This document shows positions 20,468 through 29,765 of a stretch of DNA of 64,000 bases, in pieces. Position numbers and translations under genes: made by a program. Position 1 is the stretch's first letter. Every line of letters starts with the position of its first letter. The notes under the pieces were generated by a model. The model had not been told where the DNA came from, did not search any database, and saw only the letters and a list, made by a program, of their open reading frames with translations. This DNA comes from Pseudomonas sp. gcc21 (GTDB taxonomy: Bacteria > Pseudomonadota > Gammaproteobacteria > Pseudomonadales > Pseudomonadaceae), in the NCBI RefSeq assembly GCF_012844345.1, contig NZ_CP051625.1:1674001-1738000 (forward strand). The letters run 5' to 3'.

Positions 20468-20892
20468 GGGCGATTCTCCCGTTTAAGCAGCGCTTGCAGC
20501 TTGCGCGCAAAATCACCGTCGACCGTTTCCAGCGGAATTTCGGCAACGGGTTCTTCAAACACATGCAGCGTGCTGATGCGGCCAGGGGATGCGCCCAACA
20601 GCATTTGTTTGCCGCCGACATCGACAAGTATCAGACGATCACGCGGTCCCAGCGGCAGATTGCTGACGATGCGGATATGCTGACCGCCCTGGGCGGCCAG
20701 CGGGCCAACACGGCGCATCAGATAGCCCATGAGGAAAATCAGCCCCACCACCAGCACTAATCCCAGTCCAAGCTGGGCGAGTTGCCCGATGAGCGAGGTC
20801 TGCGCAGCGCTGGTGGTGGCAGAGGCGACGGGCTCTGCGGCAAACGCACCTGCCGACAGAGCAGCCAGTAAAATGAACGAAATCCCCCGCAT
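20464..20892 (-). CDS. fliO: Flagellar protein FliO
   Basis: FliO is a small membrane scaffold that helps FliP assemble. The 142-residue product has a signal-like N-terminus, one transmembrane helix around residues 36-58 ([24 protein letters not shown]) and a cytoplasmic FliO domain with the motif [20 protein letters not shown]. It sits between fliN and fliP, overlapping fliP by four bases, as in other pseudomonads. Confidence 0.92.
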   Translation of the reverse strand: MRGISFILLAALSAGAFAAEPVASATTSAAQTSLIGQLAQLGLGLVLVVGLIFLMGYLMRRVGPLAAQGGQHIRIVSNLPLGPRDRLILVDVGGKQMLLGASPGRISTLHVFEEPVAEIPLETVDGDFARKLQALLKRENRP

Positions 20893-20893
20893 A

Positions 20894-21361
20894 TCAGCGC
20901 AACTTCTTGATGCGTTCAGAGGGGCTGATCACATCGGTCAGGCGGATGCCGAACTTCTCGTTCACTACCACCACCTCACCGTGAGCAATCAGCGTACCGT
21001 TGACCTTCACATCCAGCGGTTCGCCGGCCAGACGGTCAAGCTCGACCACCGAACCCTGATTGAGCTGCAGCAGATTGCGAATGGTGATTTCGGTATTACC
21101 GACCTCCATTGAGATGGTTACCGGGATATCCAGAATGACGTCCAGATTCGGACCATCGGTACCCTGGAAGTAATCGTCAGAGGGCTTGGCAGGTTTAGGA
21201 AACTCTTCCATGGGCAACGCCTGGGAGCCGTTATTGCCAGCCAGCATGGCATCGATATCAGCCTGGCTGGAATCGCCGGCCTCCTCCATCGCGGCTGCCC
21301 ACTCATCCGCCAGCGCCTGCTCTTCAGGACTGATTTCGCCGGAGTTCTTGTCATCAGACAT
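20894..21361 (-). CDS. fliN: Flagellar motor switch protein FliN
   Basis: FliN builds the C-ring with FliM and also docks the FliH-FliI export ATPase complex. The 155-residue product has an acidic N-terminal tail (about 1-70) and a C-terminal SpoA domain: LDVILDIPVTISMEVGNTEITIRNLLQL, then GSVVELDRLAGEPLDVKVNGTLIAHGEVVVVNEKFGIRLTDV. It is 38 bases downstream of fliM and one base before fliO. Confidence 0.96.
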   Translation of the reverse strand: MSDDKNSGEISPEEQALADEWAAAMEEAGDSSQADIDAMLAGNNGSQALPMEEFPKPAKPSDDYFQGTDGPNLDVILDIPVTISMEVGNTEITIRNLLQLNQGSVVELDRLAGEPLDVKVNGTLIAHGEVVVVNEKFGIRLTDVISPSERIKKLR

Positions 21362-21399
21362 CGTGCCGTTCCTCTAAATTAGCGTTACGTATTCGTTGT

Positions 21400-22371
21400 T
21401 TATCGTGGCCGCGCGATAGGGCCGAGAATCTGCAAGCCGAGATTGCCCTTCACCGAGCCCAGCTTGGCCTTGAACGTGGGTACCCCGTTGGCGCACAGCA
21501 CCATGTGATCGGGCAATTCAACCGGGATGACGTCGCCGGCCTGCATGCTCAACAGGTCCTTCAGTTTGAGTTCACGCCGAACTACCGTCGCGCTCAGCGG
21601 CACCTTGGCGCAGGTAATTTCCTCACGCAGGGCACGCACCCAGCGCTCGTCATGCTCGTCCACATCGGACTGCACACCAGAATCCAGCACTTCGCGCAGC
21701 GGCTCGATCATTGAATAGGGGAAGGTCACGTGCAGATCACCGCCGCCGCCGTCCAGCTCGATATGGAAGGTCGAGACGACGACCACCTCGCTGGGGCTGA
21801 CGATATTGGCCAGCGCGGGGTTAACCTCGGAATTAACGTACTCGAAGGTAACGTCCTGAACTGCTTGCCAGGCTTCCTTCATGTCTGCGAAGGCCTGATC
21901 CAGCACCATGCGCACCACGCGCAGTTCAGTGGGGGTAAACTCGCGGCCTTCGATCTTGGCATGACGGCCATCGCCACCGAAGAAGTTGTCCACCAGCTTG
22001 AATACCAGGCGCGCGTCGAGAATAAACAGCGCGGTGCCGCGCAGTGGCTTCATCTTCACCAGATTCAGACTGGTCGGCACGTAGAGCGAGTGCACGTATT
22101 CGCCGAACTTCATCACCTGCACGCCACCTACTGCCACATCCGCCGAGCGGCGCAGCAGGTTGAACATGCTGATACGGGTATAACGTGCGAAGCGCTCGTT
22201 GATCATTTCCAGCGTCGGCATGCGACCGCGAACAATGCGGTCCTGGCTGGTCAAGTCATAGGTTTTGGCTGTGCCGGGTTCGGCATCGTCTTCCATATCA
22301 ATCGCGCCGTCATCGACCCCGTGCAGCAGCGCGTCGATTTCGTCTTGTGACAGCAGATCCTGGACGGCCAT
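21400..22371 (-). CDS. fliM: Flagellar motor switch protein FliM
   Basis: FliM is the C-ring protein that binds phospho-CheY and sets rotation direction. The N-terminal LLSQDEIDALLHG is the CheY-binding peptide; the CheC-like middle domain (GGDGRHAKIEGREFTPTE) and the C-terminal SpoA domain (about 245-315) follow. Its length of 323 residues is normal. The gene starts eight bases after fliL and precedes fliN. Confidence 0.96.
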   Translation of the reverse strand: MAVQDLLSQDEIDALLHGVDDGAIDMEDDAEPGTAKTYDLTSQDRIVRGRMPTLEMINERFARYTRISMFNLLRRSADVAVGGVQVMKFGEYVHSLYVPTSLNLVKMKPLRGTALFILDARLVFKLVDNFFGGDGRHAKIEGREFTPTELRVVRMVLDQAFADMKEAWQAVQDVTFEYVNSEVNPALANIVSPSEVVVVSTFHIELDGGGGDLHVTFPYSMIEPLREVLDSGVQSDVDEHDERWVRALREEITCAKVPLSATVVRRELKLKDLLSMQAGDVIPVELPDHMVLCANGVPTFKAKLGSVKGNLGLQILGPIARPR

Positions 22372-22379
22372 GGTGTTTC

Positions 22380-22892
22380 CTATTGCAGAACGATATTGGT
22401 GAACAGCGCGGACTCGATTATCGGGTTGCCGAGCTCTTTTTCCATCAGTGCCTTGACCGCAAGCGACGCCCGCTCGCGCAGGGCTTCTTTACCCTCCGGG
22501 CTGAACAGTGCGTCAAATTCTTCACTGCTGAAGAGCATGACCAGCTCGTTGCGGATCAACGGCAAATGGGAACTTAATTGAGTCATCAGTTGCGGGTCTC
22601 GCCCCATCAGCACCACATTGACCTGCATATAGCGCTGCCGGCCTTCATGGACATAATTCACTACAAAGGCAGGATCCAGGGACTGGTAGATGGCCATGGG
22701 TTTACCGGCCTCTACGACGGGCGTCTCGGCCACCGTTTCGTCTTCACTGGCAAACAGGAAGAAGGCTGCCGCGCCGATAGATAACAACAAGGCGAACAAA
22801 CCTGCGCCCACAAGGAGGAGAAGTTTCTTACGGCTTGCCGGTGGGCTCTCGGGCGTCGCCGGCTGGGCGGGTTCGGGCTGTTGTCGGGCCAT
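22380..22892 (-). CDS. fliL: Flagellar basal body protein FliL
   Basis: FliL surrounds the stator units and boosts motor torque. The 170-residue protein has a Pro-rich cytoplasmic start, one membrane helix (about residues 24-46, LLLLVGAGLFALLLSIGAAAFFLF) and a periplasmic domain with VNYVHEGRQRYMQVNVVLMGRD and the typical tail NPIIESALFTNIVLQ. A 485-base spacer separates it from fliK, and a sigma54-like site lies 50 bases upstream. Confidence 0.94.
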   Translation of the reverse strand: MARQQPEPAQPATPESPPASRKKLLLLVGAGLFALLLSIGAAAFFLFASEDETVAETPVVEAGKPMAIYQSLDPAFVVNYVHEGRQRYMQVNVVLMGRDPQLMTQLSSHLPLIRNELVMLFSSEEFDALFSPEGKEALRERASLAVKALMEKELGNPIIESALFTNIVLQ

Positions 22893-22941
22893 GCCAATAT
22901 TCCGTCAGTAATGCGTGAAATCAACTGTTTCGGATACTGCT

Positions 22942-22957
22942 TGCATTGAGCATGCCA
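22942..22957 (-). promoter_or_regulatory. Possible sigma54 promoter of fliLMNOPQR-flhB
   Basis: TGGCATG, four bases, ATGCA read on the minus strand. The GG and GC doublets are exactly ten bases apart, as sigma54 requires, but the first base of the -12 block is A rather than T. It lies about 50 bases before fliL, at the start of a run of eight flagellar genes. Confidence 0.45.
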
Positions 22958-23377
22958 AGGAGGACGCCGGCGAGCATCCCATAATGGCTGGCGACGAGTC
23001 GCTGGGCGCACCGTCTTAATGAAGACATAGGGTAAAGCCAAGCGGAGGGAATGTCTCTGGCTGTCATTGGCTGGAGCGCATTCCGGGTGGCGTGGGTTCC
23101 CGGTGGGTTTGGGAGTTGGTGCTTGCTGAGAGATAGCCGTAGCGCGGGTGCGCTACAGCCCCGGGGTGCTGCCGCCTATCTTTCTTTACTGCTGATGCCG
23201 AGCGGCTCAGGCCGTGTTTGGGATTGAAAGCGGGTTTGTATCGCGTAAGGATTGGGATTTGTGCATGCTGGACGCTTGCCGTAGCGCGGGCGCGCTACAG
23301 CCCCAGGTTGCCGCAAAGCCATGCGGGTTCTTGGGAATGTGTTCGCGCTGGGGCGTGACGCCGGCTTCGACAGCAGA
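22958..23377. repeat. fliK-fliL spacer with two REP-like palindromes
   Basis: The remainder of the 485-base gap holds two copies of a palindrome, GTAGCGCGGGTGCGCTAC (23139-23156) and GTAGCGCGGGCGCGCTAC (23281-23298), each followed by AGCCCC. They are variants of the palindrome seen after the ectoine operon and lie in direct orientation about 142 bases apart. No credible gene is seen in either strand. Confidence 0.75.
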
Positions 23378-24574
23378 TCAGGCGTAGTAGTCAACCAGAC
23401 GTTCAGCCGAGACCCTGGCTGCTTCAGCCGTAGTCAGCAGCGAATCAGACTGGCTGGTTATTTCCGCGCTACCGCCCTGCCCTTGTCGAGATCCCTGACC
23501 CGACGTGCCGGCCTGTGCTTCCCGACCGGACTGCTGACCCGCGGATCCATCCGAGACCGAGACGTTGACCTGATCCATGCCCTGCTGACTGAACATTTCC
23601 CGCAGCCGAAACATCTGTGCTTCGAGGGCTTCGCGCACTGAGGGGTTCTGACTGACAAACTGAACCTGATGCTCCTGCCCGCGGTTCTGGATATGAATTT
23701 CCAGCGGCCCCAGTTCGGCCGGGTCAAGCATAATTTCGACGCTGCGCAGATTCTGGCTGGACATCCACATTACTTTTTCGACAGCGGCCTCGCTCCAGGA
23801 ATGCTGGCCGAAGGGGACGCCGAGCGTCTGGGCTGCTGCATTTACTGGCCGCGCCGTAAGCGCAGGCTGGACCGCGTTCGATTGCGCTGCGAGTGCCGGC
23901 CGATCGAACCCGTCCTTGCTCTCAGAGTCGCCAGGTAAGGTGTCATGATTCAGCGCCTTGAGATCTATCTGCTCCACGAGCTTACCGGCAATGGCCACCT
24001 GCTCGCCCAACGTCACCAGTGGAGCGTTGCGCTGCATCGAAATCGGCGCATCGTTCGACTGCCGCAACACTTCAACCTGCGTTGCAGTTATCGGCGCGTC
24101 AGTTTTGACTGCAACCAAAGCCAGAGCCGCTCTGCTGTCAACCGGCTGTTTTGAAGTAGCAGGCGTCAAGGATTCGCGGGATTCATTCAACCACTTCATC
24201 CACCGCTCGGACATTTCCGTCAAGGACCCGTCAGCCATAACCGCCGCCGTCCCGGCAGGCGATTGCTCTCCCGACGCTGAATGGAATGTCTCGCTCAAGT
24301 CGCCAATGTCAGCCAGCTGGCCAAGCCAATCCTGAACGGAATCCGGCAACGGCTTGCCGTCCCCGGCAAGCGCAAGGTTTTCGATTGCCGCCAGCCCGCT
24401 CTCCTCGAGACGTTTCAGCAAGGCGTTCAGGCGTTCCGGCTGCTGTTCGGCCAGCAGGTTGGCGAAATCCACCTGCTCTGTGTCGCCCGTGCCGGATGAC
24501 AAGGCTGCGCGACTGGTGCCGGCAGCTCGAACTTCAGGCGAGGATAACGCCAGCAGGGCTTGGCTAACTGACAT
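23378..24574 (-). CDS. fliK: Flagellar hook-length control protein FliK
   Basis: FliK is exported and acts as the hook ruler, triggering the FlhB switch. The 398-residue product has a variable, Ala/Ser/Gln-rich N-terminal two thirds and the conserved C-terminal domain: WMSSQNLRSVEIMLDPAELGPLEIHI, then QVQFVSQNPSVREALEAQMFRLREMF and a Gly/Gln/Ser-rich tail. I start it at the ATG with GGAGATCATCA before it (protein start MSVSQALLALSS) rather than 17 codons upstream. It has its own sigma54-type promoter, as expected of a FleR-dependent class III gene. Confidence 0.92.
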   Translation of the reverse strand: MSVSQALLALSSPEVRAAGTSRAALSSGTGDTEQVDFANLLAEQQPERLNALLKRLEESGLAAIENLALAGDGKPLPDSVQDWLGQLADIGDLSETFHSASGEQSPAGTAAVMADGSLTEMSERWMKWLNESRESLTPATSKQPVDSRAALALVAVKTDAPITATQVEVLRQSNDAPISMQRNAPLVTLGEQVAIAGKLVEQIDLKALNHDTLPGDSESKDGFDRPALAAQSNAVQPALTARPVNAAAQTLGVPFGQHSWSEAAVEKVMWMSSQNLRSVEIMLDPAELGPLEIHIQNRGQEHQVQFVSQNPSVREALEAQMFRLREMFSQQGMDQVNVSVSDGSAGQQSGREAQAGTSGQGSRQGQGGSAEITSQSDSLLTTAEAARVSAERLVDYYA

Positions 24575-24620
24575 TGATGATCTCCATGGCAAATGAGCAA
24601 TTGCTCTGTTAACACTTACA

Positions 24621-24636
24621 AGCAAACTGCGGGCCA
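24621..24636 (-). promoter_or_regulatory. Sigma54-type promoter of fliK
   Basis: TGGCCCG, four bases, TTGCT on the minus strand, with the GG and GC ten bases apart and one departure from the TGGCACG/TTGCW consensus. It lies about 47 bases upstream of the chosen fliK start. In P. aeruginosa fliK belongs to the FleR-dependent class. Confidence 0.65.
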
Positions 24637-24656
24637 GGGAGAGGTTATAGGAGGGA

Positions 24657-25004
24657 TTATTTGAAAATGATCAGCGAAAGCTGCGGCTTGACCCGGTCAT
24701 ACAAGTGAAGGAGCCGCTCGAAGGCAGCGGTTGCGGCTTGCCGGTCGGCGGCCGCGCCTGCACGCTCTGCCTCTGCAGCTGCCCCATGCAAAGCGAGAGC
24801 ACCGATATTTCCGCAGCTGCCGCGTAAACTGTGCGCAGTCTGACGGTAGGCCCGCCAGTTTTCCGTCAGTAAGTGGCTGCGCAAAAGACCGAGACGCATC
24901 TCGGTGTCGGTAATAAAGGTTTCCAGTAACACCTCATACTCATCCAACATCAGCTCTCTGAGCGATGCCTGAACGGATGGTTCCAGGTCCAGCGGCTCCG
25001 ACAT
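24657..25004 (-). CDS. hptB: Histidine phosphotransfer protein HptB
   Basis: The 115-residue single Hpt domain carries the phosphoacceptor His58 in AHSLRGSCGNIGA. Together with the two genes upstream (a receiver-phosphatase-kinase and an anti-sigma antagonist) it matches the P. aeruginosa HptB-HsbR-HsbA pathway. In that pathway phosphate from several hybrid sensor kinases flows through HptB to HsbR, affecting biofilm, swarming and FlgM availability. The start used has AAGGATCGACTACCC before it and gives the same length as known HptB; a longer in-frame start 21 codons upstream overlaps hsbR. Confidence 0.88.
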   Translation of the reverse strand: MSEPLDLEPSVQASLRELMLDEYEVLLETFITDTEMRLGLLRSHLLTENWRAYRQTAHSLRGSCGNIGALALHGAAAEAERAGAAADRQAATAAFERLLHLYDRVKPQLSLIIFK

Positions 25005-25048
25005 GGGTAGTCGATCCTTGATGATAGTTTGGGAAGGGCCTTCAGACC

Positions 25049-26758
25049 CTAGGGCCCGATGGCCCAACTGAAAACAGCTCTGGCCCGGTTGCCCTGCGCA
25101 TTGTATTTGATCTCGTCGGCCAGCGCGGCAACCAATGCGAGCCCTCTCCCGGCGTACCCATTATTGGGGAATGTCATCGCCGGCGCGAAACCTTCGCCGC
25201 TATCGCTTACCTCGATGCGCAGTACGCCACCTTGCCCGGTGGGCGAATGATCGAGCACCACCTGAATCCAACCGTCACGCAGGGCTGACAGTTGCTGGCT
25301 GCGCTGGGCATAGTATTGGGCAAACCCCTCGGAGTCGCGCTTCAGCTTCGAATCCAGGCTCAGCAGGCCGTGCTCCAACGCGTTGCTGTACAGCTCGCTG
25401 AGGATGACATAGATGCTGCCAATATGCGGGCGCAGACCCGGAATATCCATCAACGTTTCAAGCAAAAAAGGTAACGGATTGTAGTGCCGTACCGAGGCAG
25501 CGCGGAAAGTATAGGCCAACTGCCAGTCCTGAGCCGATTGTGCGTAGCCAGCATTGGCCGCACCCGTGGGACGCTGCTGTGCGGGCTCCAGCATTACCAG
25601 TTCAAGCAGGCTGATGTCATCCTGCGGAGCCCCGTGAAAGGTTTCGATCGCATGCAACAGTCCATCGAAGAACAGCTGCGGACGTCCCGGATAATTATCC
25701 AGCAAGCGCAACACCCGTTCTTCGCCGAAAGGCTCGCCCTGCTGGTTGCGGCTCTCTATCACGCCGTCGGTCCAACACAGCAGGCGATCCCCCGGGTGCA
25801 TGGCGAGCACGACCGGATTGGGGTCGAAACGCTCGGCTTTGGCTACCCCCAACGGCAGATGAGCGGAGGGGATTCGATGCAGAAGCTCGGCCTGATGACC
25901 GATGATGAGCACCTCCGGCAGCCCGCCATTCCAGATTTCTACCAGAGCTTTCGCCGGGTTGACCTCGATCAGCACGGCACAACAGAAGATGCCCACCGGC
26001 AGAATCTGCGCGAGCTTGCCGTTCAACTCGACGATGATGTCGCGCACGTTGAAGCCCCGCGCACTCATCGCATAGAACACTTCGGCAAGGGGCATCGCGC
26101 CGATGGCCGCCGACAACCCATGACCGGTGAAATCCCCCAGCAGAATATGCATCCCGCCGGAGGGCTTATAGGCCGCCAGCAGAATGTCTCCGTTGAACAT
26201 GGCAAAGGCTGACTGCAGATAGCGCAGATTGCTTGCTGAAAGACAGCCGGCATGCGCGACGCGATCAAATACCGTTTTGGCCAGGTGCTGATCTCGGACC
26301 AACCGCTGGTGCTGGCTGGTGATCAGGTCGCGCTGCGCGCGCAGGGTATTGTGCATGTCATGCATGCGACCGAAGGCCGTGATCTTGGCTTGCAGGACCA
26401 CCGGGTTATAGGGTTTGGAGAGAAAATCATCACCGCCGGCTTCGAGGCATTTCACCAGCGCAGCGGATTCACTCAGACTGGTGAGGAAGATAATCGGTAC
26501 CAGATCTTCGCCGGCCAGTTCCTTGATACGCCGCGCTGCGTCAAAACCATCCATGACCGGCATCAAGGCATCAAGCAGAACCAGATCGGGACGCTGCGCC
26601 GAAAATTGTTCGACCGCCAGCAGGCCGTTTTCCACACTGATCACTTTATGCCCCAGCCGGCTCACCAGACGATCCAGAATCATCCGGTCAGGGGGATTGT
26701 CGTCGGCGACCAGCACCGTCAGTTCAGCGGACGGTTGGGGCTGGAAAGAAAGCGGCAC
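25049..26758 (-). CDS. hsbR: Response regulator phosphatase/kinase HsbR
   Basis: The 569-residue protein has three parts. A receiver domain (about 14-130) has the phosphoacceptor Asp63 in LVLLDALMP. A PP2C/SpoIIE-type serine phosphatase (about 180-400) has GDFTGHGLSAAIGAMP and the DDISLLEL end. A C-terminal HATPase_c anti-sigma-kinase-like domain (about 430-569) has ELYSNALEHGLL. This is the HsbR layout: by phosphorylation state it phosphorylates or dephosphorylates the STAS protein HsbA. It lies between hptB and hsbA and is separated from hsbA by three bases. Confidence 0.9.
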   Translation of the reverse strand: MPLSFQPQPSAELTVLVADDNPPDRMILDRLVSRLGHKVISVENGLLAVEQFSAQRPDLVLLDALMPVMDGFDAARRIKELAGEDLVPIIFLTSLSESAALVKCLEAGGDDFLSKPYNPVVLQAKITAFGRMHDMHNTLRAQRDLITSQHQRLVRDQHLAKTVFDRVAHAGCLSASNLRYLQSAFAMFNGDILLAAYKPSGGMHILLGDFTGHGLSAAIGAMPLAEVFYAMSARGFNVRDIIVELNGKLAQILPVGIFCCAVLIEVNPAKALVEIWNGGLPEVLIIGHQAELLHRIPSAHLPLGVAKAERFDPNPVVLAMHPGDRLLCWTDGVIESRNQQGEPFGEERVLRLLDNYPGRPQLFFDGLLHAIETFHGAPQDDISLLELVMLEPAQQRPTGAANAGYAQSAQDWQLAYTFRAASVRHYNPLPFLLETLMDIPGLRPHIGSIYVILSELYSNALEHGLLSLDSKLKRDSEGFAQYYAQRSQQLSALRDGWIQVVLDHSPTGQGGVLRIEVSDSGEGFAPAMTFPNNGYAGRGLALVAALADEIKYNAQGNRARAVFSWAIGP

Positions 26759-26761
26759 GTG

Positions 26762-27067
26762 CTACTCGATACTGAAGAGCTGTTCGAAGTTGGAAATACT
26801 GAAAACTTTCCGCACGTCGGGGTTGCAATGCACGATCTGGATGAGCGCCTCATCGCCGCCGGCATGATCGCGCAGCAACAACAGCATGCCCAGCGCCGAG
26901 CTATCGATGTAATCGGTATCCTGCAGATCCACCACGTACCGTTGAGGCGTAAGCCCGCTACGCTCGTAGGCCTCTCGAAACGCCTGGTGGACGCTGAAAT
27001 CGAAACGCCCACTCACACGGATCGTCAACACCTGACCATCGGTGGAATGGCTCGCCTGAATCGCCAT
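26762..27067 (-). CDS. hsbA: Anti-sigma factor antagonist HsbA (STAS domain)
   Basis: A 101-residue STAS protein whose regulatory serine is Ser56 in TDYIDSSALGML. In P. aeruginosa HsbA unphosphorylated binds the anti-sigma factor FlgM and frees FliA, whereas the phosphorylated form engages the diguanylate cyclase HsbD. No hsbD is present in this window. Placement between fliJ and hsbR inside the flagellar operon links the switch directly to flagellar expression. Confidence 0.9.
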   Translation of the reverse strand: MAIQASHSTDGQVLTIRVSGRFDFSVHQAFREAYERSGLTPQRYVVDLQDTDYIDSSALGMLLLLRDHAGGDEALIQIVHCNPDVRKVFSISNFEQLFSIE

Positions 27068-27121
27068 ACTGAGCTCCTCGCTGTTCGCAGGTAATAGTCA
27101 GCTTAGCAACAGAGTCTGGTA

Positions 27122-27577
27122 TCAGCTAACGTCGCGGCGCATACCGATGGCTCGCTGTGACAGTTCATCCAGCAATTTTTGCTCTTGCTTGTCCGCCTTG
27201 GCGCGAGCCTCCTGCTGATAACGCTCGATCAGTTTGCGCATGGCTTCCAGCCGTTGATATCGCTGACGCCATTGCTCCCGGGATTTATCCAGTGCCCTGG
27301 CGTGCCAGCTCACGGTGTTCTTCTGCTGGTCGATCGCCGTCTGCATCTGCGCCATGAATCGCTGATAATTCAACAGCCAGTCGCGACCGACACCCTGTTC
27401 GCCGCGCTGCGTCCAACCCTTTTCGTATTCGCTGCAGTAAAACTCCAGATCCTGCAGGCGGGTTTGCGCGGCATCGAGTTGCGTCTGGGCATCGCCGAGC
27501 TGTTTCGCGGCCTTGCGTTCATCTTCCAGCGCCATATCAAGCACCGGCGCAAGCCGGCGCACCCGGCTGTCACTCAT
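27122..27577 (-). CDS. fliJ: Flagellar export chaperone FliJ
   Basis: FliJ is the central stalk of the FliI ATPase ring. The 151-residue product is predicted to be almost wholly coiled coil, rich in Gln, Arg, Lys and Glu, with [21 protein letters not shown] and the typical CSEYEKGW segment. It overlaps the fliI end by eight bases and is followed after 54 bases by hsbA. Confidence 0.93.
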   Translation of the reverse strand: MSDSRVRRLAPVLDMALEDERKAAKQLGDAQTQLDAAQTRLQDLEFYCSEYEKGWTQRGEQGVGRDWLLNYQRFMAQMQTAIDQQKNTVSWHARALDKSREQWRQRYQRLEAMRKLIERYQQEARAKADKQEQKLLDELSQRAIGMRRDVS

Positions 27578-28916
27578 GGCTCACCAGTTGCTCAAGTCCG
27601 GCCTGGCTTTCAGGCAGGCTGACACTTTCATGCAGGGCCTGACGCAGAAAACCCTGCATCTGCGGCATTCTGGCGATAGCGGTATCGGTCAGGGGATCAG
27701 AACCTGCGGCGTAGGCGCCGACGCTGATCAGGTCGCGGCTCTGCTGATAGCGGGCGTACATTTGCTTGAACAACTGGGCGCGCTGCAGATACTCACGACT
27801 GACGATCTGCGGCATTGCCCGGCTGATCGATGCTTCGATATCAATAGCCGGATAGTGTCCTTCCTCGGCAAGTCGGCGTGACAGAACAATGTGGCCGTCG
27901 AGAATCGCACGGGAGGCATCGGCGATCGGGTCCTGCTGATCATCCCCTTCGGACAAAACGGTGTAAAACGCTGTAATCGAGCCGCCACCCTCCTCGGCAT
28001 TGCCGGCGCGCTCCACCAGTTGCGGCAGTTTGGCGAACACGGATGGCGGGTAGCCCTTGGTGGCGGGCGGCTCGCCGATTGCCAGTGCAATCTCGCGTTG
28101 GGCCTGGGCAAAGCGGGTCAGAGAGTCCATCAGCAGCAGCACATTCTTGCCCTGATCACGGAAATATTCGGCGATACGCGTGCAGTACATGGCTGCGCGC
28201 AGGCGCATCAGCGGTGCGTCATCAGCTGGCGAGGCAACCACCACCGAGCGCGCCATACCCTCCTCGCCGAGAATCTGCTCGATGAACTCCTTGACCTCCC
28301 GGCCCCGCTCGCCGACCAGCCCCACGATGGTGATATCAGCATCGGTAAAGCGCGTCATCATACCCAGCAACATACTCTTGCCCACGCCGCTACCGGCGAA
28401 CAGGCCCAGACGCTGACCACGGCCAACCGTCAATAAACTGTTGATCGAACGGATACCGACGTCGAGGGTGGCTTCAATGGGATGACGTTTCAGCGGGTTG
28501 ATCACCGGGCCGTTGAGATCGACCCAATCGTCTGCCGTGAACATGCCCTTGCCATCCAGCGGCCTACCAATCCCGTCTACCACGCGGCCAAGCATTCCGA
28601 AGCCCATCGGCAATTTACCGCCGCTTGCGGACGGGACCACACGCGCACCTGGCTGCAGACCCTGCATGTTGTCCACCGGCATCAGATAGATCTTGCTGCC
28701 AGCAAAGCCCATTACCTCGGCCTCGATCTGAGTGCTGCCCTGCGGCGTTTCGCTGATGACCATGCAGCGCCCGCCCACCGGTGCCTTGCAGCCTTCGGCC
28801 TCTAACGTCAGACCCACCATGCGGATCAACCGACCCTCGACAACTGGCTCGGATGACAATTTCAGCAGCGGCTGATAGCGGCCCAGACGGCGGGCAAAAC
28901 TGATGCGATCAGACAT
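27570..28916 (-). CDS. fliI: Flagellum-specific ATP synthase FliI
   Basis: FliI is the hexameric ATPase energising flagellar export. The 448-residue protein shows Walker A GSGVGKS (175-181), the Walker B region [18 protein letters not shown] and the [20 protein letters not shown] block of flagellar and type III ATPases. The start used ([10 protein letters not shown]) overlaps fliH by eight bases; a longer frame 26 codons upstream lies inside fliH and does not match family N-termini. Confidence 0.95.
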   Translation of the reverse strand: MSDRISFARRLGRYQPLLKLSSEPVVEGRLIRMVGLTLEAEGCKAPVGGRCMVISETPQGSTQIEAEVMGFAGSKIYLMPVDNMQGLQPGARVVPSASGGKLPMGFGMLGRVVDGIGRPLDGKGMFTADDWVDLNGPVINPLKRHPIEATLDVGIRSINSLLTVGRGQRLGLFAGSGVGKSMLLGMMTRFTDADITIVGLVGERGREVKEFIEQILGEEGMARSVVVASPADDAPLMRLRAAMYCTRIAEYFRDQGKNVLLLMDSLTRFAQAQREIALAIGEPPATKGYPPSVFAKLPQLVERAGNAEEGGGSITAFYTVLSEGDDQQDPIADASRAILDGHIVLSRRLAEEGHYPAIDIEASISRAMPQIVSREYLQRAQLFKQMYARYQQSRDLISVGAYAAGSDPLTDTAIARMPQMQGFLRQALHESVSLPESQAGLEQLVSHE

Positions 28917-29700
28917 CCGGCGTGCTTCCGTCCAGCGCGACAGGGATCTGCAGATCAGGCTCTGGCGGGTGCGCGCGTTGTTCCAGTCGCGCATCGAACA
29001 ACTGTTCCACGATGAGTTTCAGGCGGGTCTCCAGCGAGGCGTCGACCTGGCTGTGTTCGGTTTCAATACGGCAGCCGCCGGGCAGCAGGCTGTCATCTTC
29101 CAGCAGACGCCAGGTTTCTTCGTGGCGTTCACGCAGCGCTTTGACCGCCTCGAAGTCCGCGGGATTGAGGTAGATACGAATATTGCCAGCCCCCATAGGG
29201 AGCGCCTTGAGCGCGCCGCGCAGCACCTGCAGAATCTGGCTTGAATCAGTTGTCAGCTCACGCTGGATAACCTGCCGAACCATGGTTTCCACCAGCGTCA
29301 GCAGCATGTCCTCGACCTGCTCGTCCTGATCTTTCATCGGCTCCATCAACTGGGCCATCAGGGCTTCCAGTTCAAGTAGTCGTGCGTCAATCCTGCTGCG
29401 CGCTTCCTGCTGCGCCTTCAGCTGGCCGGAATGAAAACCATCCTTCTCGCCAGTCGAGAACCCCTCGTTGTAGGCCTCTTCGCGGATCTGTTCGAGCTCC
29501 TCAACAGTAAAAGGCTTCGCATGCTCGACCTCTTCCTCTGGCTCAGCCGTTAGCGCCGGCTCCTCCAGCTCGGGCGCTTCCGGCTCCTGGGGCTCCAGCG
29601 TTACCTGGTCGGGCTCTTCGTCAAAGCTCGGCAGACTCCACAGGCTGAACGCCTCCGGCTTGCTGCCCCGAATCAGATCGCTGTCTTGTTTGTTTTTCAT
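28909..29700 (-). CDS. fliH: Flagellar assembly protein FliH
   Basis: FliH is the negative regulator and peripheral stalk of FliI. The 263-residue product begins with a variable, very acidic stretch (about 25-75, many Glu-Pro), continues with a Glu/Gln-rich helix ([27 protein letters not shown]) and ends in the conserved C-terminal domain with [19 protein letters not shown] and [20 protein letters not shown]. It follows fliG after 65 bases. Confidence 0.94.
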   Translation of the reverse strand: MKNKQDSDLIRGSKPEAFSLWSLPSFDEEPDQVTLEPQEPEAPELEEPALTAEPEEEVEHAKPFTVEELEQIREEAYNEGFSTGEKDGFHSGQLKAQQEARSRIDARLLELEALMAQLMEPMKDQDEQVEDMLLTLVETMVRQVIQRELTTDSSQILQVLRGALKALPMGAGNIRIYLNPADFEAVKALRERHEETWRLLEDDSLLPGGCRIETEHSQVDASLETRLKLIVEQLFDARLEQRAHPPEPDLQIPVALDGSTPDV

Positions 29701-29765
29701 TCCGCCCTCTGAGGCTGATACCCATTAACCACCGTCAACCCGTCCCGCCGCAGCACCATGGCGCG

